DNA of 64,000 nt from Myxococcus stipitatus (GTDB lineage: Bacteria; Myxococcota; Myxococcia; Myxococcales; Myxococcaceae). This document shows positions 56,890 to 64,000 of this stretch, in pieces. Below the pieces are notes generated by a model. That model was not told the origin of the DNA and did not search any database. It saw nothing but the letters and a program-made list of their open reading frames with translations. The position numbers and the translations under genes were made by a program. Location: positions 9,744,501 to 9,808,500 of the forward strand of contig NZ_CP147913.1 of assembly GCF_037414475.1 (NCBI RefSeq). Reading direction: 5' to 3'. Numbering within the stretch: the stretch's first letter is position 1; each line of letters starts with the position of its first letter.

Positions 56890-57048
56890 CGTGCGAAACG
56901 CCTCTCGCCCTGAAGCGGTAGCGCGACTGCACACTGCTCGGGACACCGTCGGTTTCTCATCATCCCGTCACCCTCTCAGGAGGATTCCCAACGGTGGCGA
57001 CAAGGCCACTTTTGGCGCCCGAACGCGCGCGGCGTCGCGCGAACAACG

Positions 57049-59871
57049 GTGCCACTCATGAACCTGCCCCTCGTGCCCTGGACGCTGTGCCTGACCCTCA
57101 TGGTCTCAGCGCTCTGCTGTGGCGGCGAAGGGAACTCCGAGACTCCAGGCACGAAGCTCGGCGGCGCCGAAGACCCGAGGGCGTCGCCCTACCTCATCGA
57201 CGACATCGCGGGAGGACGGTTGAGCGCGGGCCCTCATTCACTCACCGACGTGGGCGGATTGCTCTACTTCGCCGCCACGGACCGGACCCGAGGCACCGAG
57301 CTCTTCAAGAGCGATGGCTCGACCGACGGCACGCGCCTCGTCCAGGACGTGCGGCCGGGGCCCCTCGGCTCGGAGCCTCGCGAACTCACGGCACTGGGCA
57401 ACACCCTGTTCTTCGTCGCGAATGACGGAGTCCACGGCGAGGAACTGTGGCGAAGCGAGGGCAAGGCCTCCAACACGCGACTCGTCCTCGACCTGCGCCC
57501 CGGCCGCATGGGCTCCTCCCCCGAGAGCCTCACGGTGCTGGGGCAACACCTCTTCTTCATCGCGAACGACGGCAAGACCGGGGCGGAGCTGTGGCGGACG
57601 GACGGCACCCGCGAAGGCACCACCCAGGTGAAGGACCTCGCCCCGGGTCCTCCAGGGGCCCCCCCCTCCCACCTCACCATCGCGAACGGCCTGCTGTACT
57701 TCTTCGTGGACCGGACCCTGTGGCGCAGCGATGGCACCCCCGAAGGGACCCGCGCCATTCTGGAGGTGGACGCCCCACCGGGCCTCACCGTCCGTCCCCG
57801 CTCACTCACCGCCGCGGACACACGGCTCTACTTCCTCATGAGCCAGGAGCCCAAGGACGACTCCACCGAAGCCCTCTCCACACTCGCGCTATGGACCAGC
57901 GACGGCAGCGCGCACGGCACGGTGAAGCTCCTGGACCTCGCGCATCCAGAGCACGCGGGGCCTCCACGGGTCCGCGCGGCGGGGCCCCTGCTGTTCTTCG
58001 TCACACAGGCTCCTGGTCACGGAGACGAACTGTGGCGCAGCGACGGCACCACGGCGGGCACACTCATGGTGCGCGACATCGCCCGAGGCCCCTTGAGCTC
58101 CAACCCCCGCGAGCTCACCGCGATGGATGGACACCTCTACTTCTCCGCATGGACGGCCGAGCACGGAGACGAGCTGTGGCGCAGCGACGGCACACCCGAC
58201 GGCACCGTGCTCGTCAAGGACATCGTCCCAGGCCCGGAAGGCTCCGCCCTCGCCTTCCTGAGAGAGACCCACGGTCAGCTCTACTTCTCCGCCCGCGAGC
58301 CCGGCACGGGCCACGAACCCTGGCGCAGCAATGGCGCCGCGCGAGGCACCTCACGCATCGAGGACCTCGCGCCCGGTGCTTTCTCCTCCAGCGCTCGCGG
58401 CTTCACGGTCAGCGGCCGGAGGGTCTTCTTCACCGCGAACGTGCGCGCCGCGGGCGCCGAGCTGTGGGCCCGCGACGTGGGCTACGACTTCCGCGTCGCC
58501 ACGAAGCGCCTGCCGTGGAGCGCGGATGAACACGAAGCCCCACCGACGAGCGCGCATCCCGCCCGGCTCGTCCAGGACATCTTCCCGGGCCCTGGTGGAA
58601 CACCGCCCAGCGCGTGGACCTCGCAAGGCCGCACGCTCTACTTCGACGCGGATGACGGCAGCGTCGGGCAGGAGCTCTGGAGAACCCAAGGCACTCCCGA
58701 GAGCACGTGGCTCCTCAAGGACGTGCGTCCAGGCCCCGGCTCCTCGGCCCCCTCCGACTTCTTCGTCCTGGGTCGCTGGGTCCTCTTCTTCGCCGACGAC
58801 GGCATCCACGGCCGCGAGCTCTGGCGCACGGATGGCACTCGCGAGGGCACCCTCCTCGTGAAGGACCTCCGCCCTGGCATCGCGAGTGGTCAGGGCTCAG
58901 GAAGCCCCGTGGTGGTGGAAGGCATCGCGTTCTTCAACGCGAGAGATGCACTGCATGGCGAGGAACTCTGGCGCACGGACGGCACGCCCGAGGGCACCTG
59001 GCTCGTCGCGGACCTCGCTCCCGGCGCCGAGGACAGCTCACCTCGCTACCTCACCGCCATGGGCTCGCGTGTCTTCTTCATCGCGAACTTTCCGCGCCGA
59101 GGCTGGGAGCTCGGCGTCAGCGACGGCACGGCCGCTGGGACTCGCTGCGTGAAGGACATCCTCCCCGGGCCCCAAGGCGCGTTCCCCACCACCCTCACCG
59201 CGCTGGGCTCACGCCTCTTCTTCACCGCGAACGACGGCGTCCATGGCGAAGAGCCCTGGGTCAGCGACGGGAGCGACTCCGGCACGCGGCTCCTGCGCGA
59301 TATCTGGCCCGGCCCGACGGGCTCCTATGCGAGCACCTTCACGGCCGTGGGCGGACACGTCTTCTTCGCGGCCACGGACCCGGCCGCGGGACGAGAGCCC
59401 TGGCTGAGCGACGGCTCCTCCGCCGGCACCTCTCGCGTGTCGGATGTGAATCCCGGCCCGGAGGGCTCCTATCCCCTGTGGTTCAGCGCCTTGGGCACCA
59501 GCGTCCTCTTCAGCGCCGATGACGGCACACACGGCGTCGAGCTGTGGCGGGCCAGCGCCACGCCCGCCAGCGCCACACGGGTCAAGGACCTCTGGCCCGG
59601 CAGGAGTAGCTCCGAGCCCCGGTGGATGACCTCCGTGGGCTCGCGGGTTCTCTTCCACGCGGACAACGGAACCCAGGGTCCAGAGCTCTGGGAGACCTCG
59701 GGGACGGAGGCCAGTACCCGGCTGAGGCAGGAGCTTGCCCCTGGCGGAGTGGGAGCGGCGCCCTACTTCTTCACCGTCGCCGACACCCAGGTGTTCTTCC
59801 TCGCGGACGACGGGGCCCAGGGCATCGAGTGGTGGGTGCTGACCCGCCCCGACGAGACCGCTCGGGAATAA
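57049..59871 (+). CDS. ELWxxDGTxxGT-repeat lipoprotein
   Basis: A 940-residue secreted protein with a lipobox (MVSALCC near residue 24). Almost the whole mature sequence is a tandem array of 45-50-residue units with the pattern LxxxGxxLFFxANDGxHGxELWxxDGTxxGTxxVKDxxPGxxxS, about 18 copies including imperfect ones. Such arrays form propellers or solenoids and are common in myxobacterial surface proteins. The start is GTG 57049 or, more likely, ATG 57058. No catalytic residues are evident. The unit pattern is conserved but codons differ between units, so the array is old. Confidence 0.88.
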   Translation: MPLMNLPLVPWTLCLTLMVSALCCGGEGNSETPGTKLGGAEDPRASPYLIDDIAGGRLSAGPHSLTDVGGLLYFAATDRTRGTELFKSDGSTDGTRLVQDVRPGPLGSEPRELTALGNTLFFVANDGVHGEELWRSEGKASNTRLVLDLRPGRMGSSPESLTVLGQHLFFIANDGKTGAELWRTDGTREGTTQVKDLAPGPPGAPPSHLTIANGLLYFFVDRTLWRSDGTPEGTRAILEVDAPPGLTVRPRSLTAADTRLYFLMSQEPKDDSTEALSTLALWTSDGSAHGTVKLLDLAHPEHAGPPRVRAAGPLLFFVTQAPGHGDELWRSDGTTAGTLMVRDIARGPLSSNPRELTAMDGHLYFSAWTAEHGDELWRSDGTPDGTVLVKDIVPGPEGSALAFLRETHGQLYFSAREPGTGHEPWRSNGAARGTSRIEDLAPGAFSSSARGFTVSGRRVFFTANVRAAGAELWARDVGYDFRVATKRLPWSADEHEAPPTSAHPARLVQDIFPGPGGTPPSAWTSQGRTLYFDADDGSVGQELWRTQGTPESTWLLKDVRPGPGSSAPSDFFVLGRWVLFFADDGIHGRELWRTDGTREGTLLVKDLRPGIASGQGSGSPVVVEGIAFFNARDALHGEELWRTDGTPEGTWLVADLAPGAEDSSPRYLTAMGSRVFFIANFPRRGWELGVSDGTAAGTRCVKDILPGPQGAFPTTLTALGSRLFFTANDGVHGEEPWVSDGSDSGTRLLRDIWPGPTGSYASTFTAVGGHVFFAATDPAAGREPWLSDGSSAGTSRVSDVNPGPEGSYPLWFSALGTSVLFSADDGTHGVELWRASATPASATRVKDLWPGRSSSEPRWMTSVGSRVLFHADNGTQGPELWETSGTEASTRLRQELAPGGVGAAPYFFTVADTQVFFLADDGAQGIEWWVLTRPDETARE

Positions 59872-59938
59872 TGCTTTCTTTCAACCGTTAGAGAGGGATT
59901 GGCCTTATTCTCATTCTTTTTTCCCGGAGACGTCCGAC

Positions 59939-60355
59939 ATGACCAGCGAGCAGTCCCTCATCGTGACTGAGACCGACCTGGAGCGTCTGCGCCAGGTCAT
60001 CGACCACCATGGAGGGGGCCGATTGGCCGAGCTCGCGGACATGCTTGACTCCGAGCTGTCCCGGGCGAAGGTCGTTCGCTCGGAGACAGTTCCCCCCAGC
60101 GTGGTGACGATGAACAGCACCGTGCTCTTCGAGGATGAGCAGACGGGTGAGCAGCGTCAGGTCACGCTCGTCTACCCGCGCGACGCCAACAGCGACGATG
60201 GCCGCATCTCCGTGCTGGCTCCCATCGGCAGCGCCCTGATTGGCCTGTCCGTAGGCCAGTCCATCGCCTGGCCGCTGCCGGGCGGACGCACCAAGCGGCT
60301 GCGCATCGTCGCGGTGCCCTATCAGCCCGAGGCCGCGGGCCAGTTCCACCTCTGA
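59939..60355 (+). CDS. rnk: Nucleoside diphosphate kinase regulator Rnk
   Basis: A 138-residue protein with the Rnk layout: an N-terminal helical hairpin (residues about 1-50, DLERLRQVIDHHGGGRLAEL) and a GreA/GreB-type C-terminal domain (about 55-135) with VTMNSTVLFEDEQTGEQ, VTLVYPRDAN and ISVLAPIGSALIGLSVGQSI. Rnk proteins bind RNA polymerase and affect nucleotide pools; they lack the acidic tip of Gre factors. GGAG precedes ATG 59939 by about 10 bases, within an AT-rich promoter region. Confidence 0.92.
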   Translation: MTSEQSLIVTETDLERLRQVIDHHGGGRLAELADMLDSELSRAKVVRSETVPPSVVTMNSTVLFEDEQTGEQRQVTLVYPRDANSDDGRISVLAPIGSALIGLSVGQSIAWPLPGGRTKRLRIVAVPYQPEAAGQFHL

Positions 60356-60422
60356 ATCACCCTCGAGGTCGAAGCGGCGCTCGTCCCTGCTTCCCAGGGG
60401 CGGGCGCCTTTTCGCGTCCGCG

Positions 60423-61187
60423 TCAGCGCAGGCCCACGCGCTTGGCCAGCTCCTGCGCCAGGGCGCGAAGCTCCTCCACGCCGGGCGCCGTGGGGCTCGT
60501 GTCGAAAACGACCTCGTAGCCCAGGCCGGCCTGGTTGATGGACTCCGAGCGGGGAATGCGCGCGCGCAGCACCGGCACCGTGGAGTCCTTCAACGCCTCC
60601 TCCATCGCCTCGTTCGTCGCCGTGGTGCGCCGGTCCCACAGGTTCACCACGGCCACCAGCGCGCCGCCCTGCTGCTCACGCACGTCGCGCCAGGCCGCCT
60701 CGATTTCCCCCAGCCCCTGGAGCGCGAAGGCCCCCGTGGGCACGGGCGCGACGACCAGGTCCGAATGGCCCAGCACCGCCTCCGTATAGGCCCCGATGCT
60801 CGGCGGCGTGTCCGCGAGGATGACGTCTGGCGTCCAGCTCAAGGTCTTCAACGCCCGAGGTATGGCCTGAAGCCGGTGGCCCCACTGGAAGAGCTCCCGC
60901 TCCATCGCCGCCATGCGAGGCGCCGCCGGCGCGATGAACAGGTTGGGCCGCTTGGGCGACACCACCACCACGTCATCCATCTTGTACTTCGGCCGAGGCC
61001 CCAGCGCCTCCGCGACACACGGCCCCTCGCGGCTCTCCAGCCCCAGCACGAGCGACGCATGGGCCTGCGGGTCCAGGTCCAGCAGCAGCACCCGCTTCCC
61101 CGCGTCCGCCAACGCCGACGCCACGTGCGCGCAGAGCGTCGTCTTCCCCACGCCTCCCTTGATGGTGCAGAACGCAATCAACGCCAT
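60423..61187 (-). CDS. Orphan ParA/MinD-type ATPase
   Basis: A 254-residue ParA-family ATPase. Walker A is the deviant KGGVGKTT (10-17), the A' motif is LLLDLDPQAHAS, and Walker B appears as VILADTPPSIG. No ParB or centromere-like repeats lie next to it, so it is an orphan member that may position a protein cargo rather than DNA. It is convergent with rnk and divergent from the metallo-beta-lactamase-fold gene. Confidence 0.88.
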   Translation of the reverse strand: MALIAFCTIKGGVGKTTLCAHVASALADAGKRVLLLDLDPQAHASLVLGLESREGPCVAEALGPRPKYKMDDVVVVSPKRPNLFIAPAAPRMAAMERELFQWGHRLQAIPRALKTLSWTPDVILADTPPSIGAYTEAVLGHSDLVVAPVPTGAFALQGLGEIEAAWRDVREQQGGALVAVVNLWDRRTTATNEAMEEALKDSTVPVLRARIPRSESINQAGLGYEVVFDTSPTAPGVEELRALAQELAKRVGLR

Positions 61188-61380
61188 GGGCCCGTCCTAC
61201 ACCGGATTCCCCACGCCGGCGACCACGCCCACACGCCCTCTCGCACCCGCGCGGCACGCCGGATTCCCGCCCATTCGGGACGCACCGGAATGGTTCGGAC
61301 GCACCATCCAGGGGCGATCCAGATTGGCGCACCCGCCCCTGCCGTCAGACCTCTCGTCAACAATTCCAAGCACTTGGGCA

Positions 61381-61396
61381 TGGCATTCCCCGTGCT
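61381..61396 (+). promoter_or_regulatory. Possible sigma-54-type promoter
   Basis: TGGCATTCCCCGTGCT has GG and GC separated by ten bases, the -24/-12 spacing of sigma-54 promoters, though GTGC replaces the usual TTGC. It is 59 bases upstream of the metallo-beta-lactamase-fold gene, whose downstream neighbour encodes a sigma-54 activator. Confidence 0.35.
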
Positions 61397-61454
61397 CAAG
61401 CAGGCGGCATCGGGGCGTCCCAGGGATGCCCTCCACCTTTCGAGGAGGCTCGTC

Positions 61455-62288
61455 ATGGAAGTCCGGTACTACGGCGTTCGGGGAAGCATCGCGGTGTCGG
61501 GCTCGCGCATCGGTGGGAACACGGCGTGCGTGGAGGTGACGAGCCAGGGCCACCGGTTGATCTTCGACGCCGGCACGGGCATCCGCGCGCTGGGCGAGGC
61601 GATGATGCGCGAGGCGACCCCGCACAAGGTCGCGATGTTCTTCTCGCACCTGCACTGGGACCACGTTCAAGGCTTCCCCTTCTTCACGCCCGCGTACCTG
61701 CCCACCTCGGAGCTGAAGCTGTACGGCCCGGGGGCCAACGGCGCGCAGGGGCTCCAGACGGAGCTGGCGGCGCAGATGCAGCCGCCGCACTTCCCCGTGC
61801 CGCTGAGCATCATGCGCTCGCGCATGGACTTCCTGTCGGCGCTGCATGGCCAGACGGTGGAGGTGGGCCCGTTCAGGGTGACGCCCATCGACGTGCCGCA
61901 CCCGCAGGGGTGCCTGGCGTACCGCGTGGAGGCGGATGGTCACTCGTTCATCTACGCCACGGACGTGGAGCTGCGGTTGGAGGACATCTCGCCCGAGGTC
62001 GCGCGCCTGTTCGAGGGCGCGGACGTGCTGTGCCTGGATGCGCAGTACACGCCGGAGGAGTACGACGGCCGCCGGGGCATCCCGAAGAAAGGCTGGGGCC
62101 ACTCGACGATGATGGACGCGGCGGGCGTGGCGAAGTCCGTGGGCGCGCGCCGTCTGTGCCTGTTCCACCATGACCCGGCGCACTCGGACGAGGTGCTCGA
62201 GGACATGGCCGAGCAGGCCCGCTCCATCTTCCCCGTGTGTGAGCCGGCGCGCGAGGGCCAGCGGCTGCTGCTGGGCCGCGCGGCCTGA
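61455..62288 (+). CDS. Metallo-beta-lactamase-fold hydrolase
   Basis: A 277-residue protein with the HxHxDH metal site (SHLHWDHVQGF near residue 60), the downstream Asp (YATDVELRLEDI) and a late His (CLFHHDPAH). The GIRALGEAMM and DGHSFIYATDVE pattern matches the RNase Z/PqqB-like branch of the fold used in phosphodiester or cyclic nucleotide hydrolysis, but no finer assignment is justified. GAGGAGG precedes ATG 61455. It ends three bases before the sigma-54 activator frame begins. Confidence 0.87.
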   Translation: MEVRYYGVRGSIAVSGSRIGGNTACVEVTSQGHRLIFDAGTGIRALGEAMMREATPHKVAMFFSHLHWDHVQGFPFFTPAYLPTSELKLYGPGANGAQGLQTELAAQMQPPHFPVPLSIMRSRMDFLSALHGQTVEVGPFRVTPIDVPHPQGCLAYRVEADGHSFIYATDVELRLEDISPEVARLFEGADVLCLDAQYTPEEYDGRRGIPKKGWGHSTMMDAAGVAKSVGARRLCLFHHDPAHSDEVLEDMAEQARSIFPVCEPAREGQRLLLGRAA

Positions 62289-62360
62289 GAGGTGGGCCGG
62301 ACGATGCCAGGTGAATGCTATGGTGACGCTTCGGCCTTCATTCTTCCGCCCCTGCCCACC

Positions 62361-63884
<1,524 letters not shown>

Positions 63885-64000
63885 CGCGCTCCGTCGGCCG
63901 GCCCCCTCGAGGACAGCCGGGCCACCCGGGAATTCTCCCCTGAAACGGACAAGGCGTGCCTCCCGGAACAACCTGGAGCATGCTGGGGCGGCACAAACAT
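63885..64000. other. Terminal intergenic segment
   Basis: The last 116 bases follow the activator stop. No gene is supported; the window ends in an AT-richer GGCACAAACAT that could be the beginning of a promoter element, but it is cut by the edge. Confidence 0.3.

Noticed and set aside
63950-64000. Possible sigma-54 -24 element (GGCAC) at the window end
   Set aside because: The -12 element would fall outside the window, so it cannot be assessed.

Overview
The window is GC-rich, densely coded DNA of the kind found in a myxobacterium (Myxococcota; Myxococcus, Corallococcus or Pyxidicoccus-like). This is inferred from the codon bias, the many lipoproteins with MopE-type metal-binding or ELWxxDGT repeats, the GAF/sigma-54 activator and the large secreted-protein content. 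No rRNA, tRNA, CRISPR array or intact insertion sequence was found.

Layout. 1-8.4 kb is an accessory region: an edge-truncated LamG protein, a HEAT-repeat protein, two AraC regulators, a PD40 lipoprotein, an isolated DnaC/IstB-like ATPase with a coupled small ORF, and a LysM/M15-like peptidase. 8.5-10.6 kb holds an NmrA-type reductase, a DUF1772 protein and a yybP-ykoY manganese riboswitch ahead of a shortened GDT1/TMEM165-type gene. 10.6-21 kb is housekeeping: amidase, DUF3592, vWD-like protein and mutS on the minus strand, then nhaA, an ABC1/UbiB kinase and glutathione peroxidase on the plus strand, and a DUF2267 gene. 21.2-27 kb is a translationally coupled tripartite RND efflux operon (outer-membrane factor, adaptor, pump).

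27-31.6 kb is a tandem duplication of a MopE-type lipoprotein gene. 31.6-35.6 kb is an MCE (Mla-like) lipid transporter operon with two different ATPases, two different permeases and one MCE protein. Motif decay in the two ATPases is complementary, so they look like an obligate heterodimer with one working ATP site. 37.9-43.3 kb is a close-set run of three genes: a universal-stress/phospholipase-D fusion, a metallophosphoesterase resembling the RNA lariat debranching enzyme Dbr1, and a DEAD-box RNA helicase.

43.3-48.6 kb is an iron-uptake locus (tonB, PepSY membrane protein, TonB-dependent siderophore receptor, PKHD hydroxylase) with a strong Fur box over the tonB start. 48.7-64 kb holds a Nudix hydrolase, gltBD, a hypothetical protein, an outer-membrane beta-barrel protein, a large ELWxxDGT-repeat lipoprotein, rnk, an orphan ParA-type ATPase, a metallo-beta-lactamase-fold hydrolase and a GAF/sigma-54 activator.

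The most notable items are the asymmetric MCE transporter, the Dbr1-like/helicase/Usp-PLD run, and the riboswitch feeding a truncated manganese exporter.
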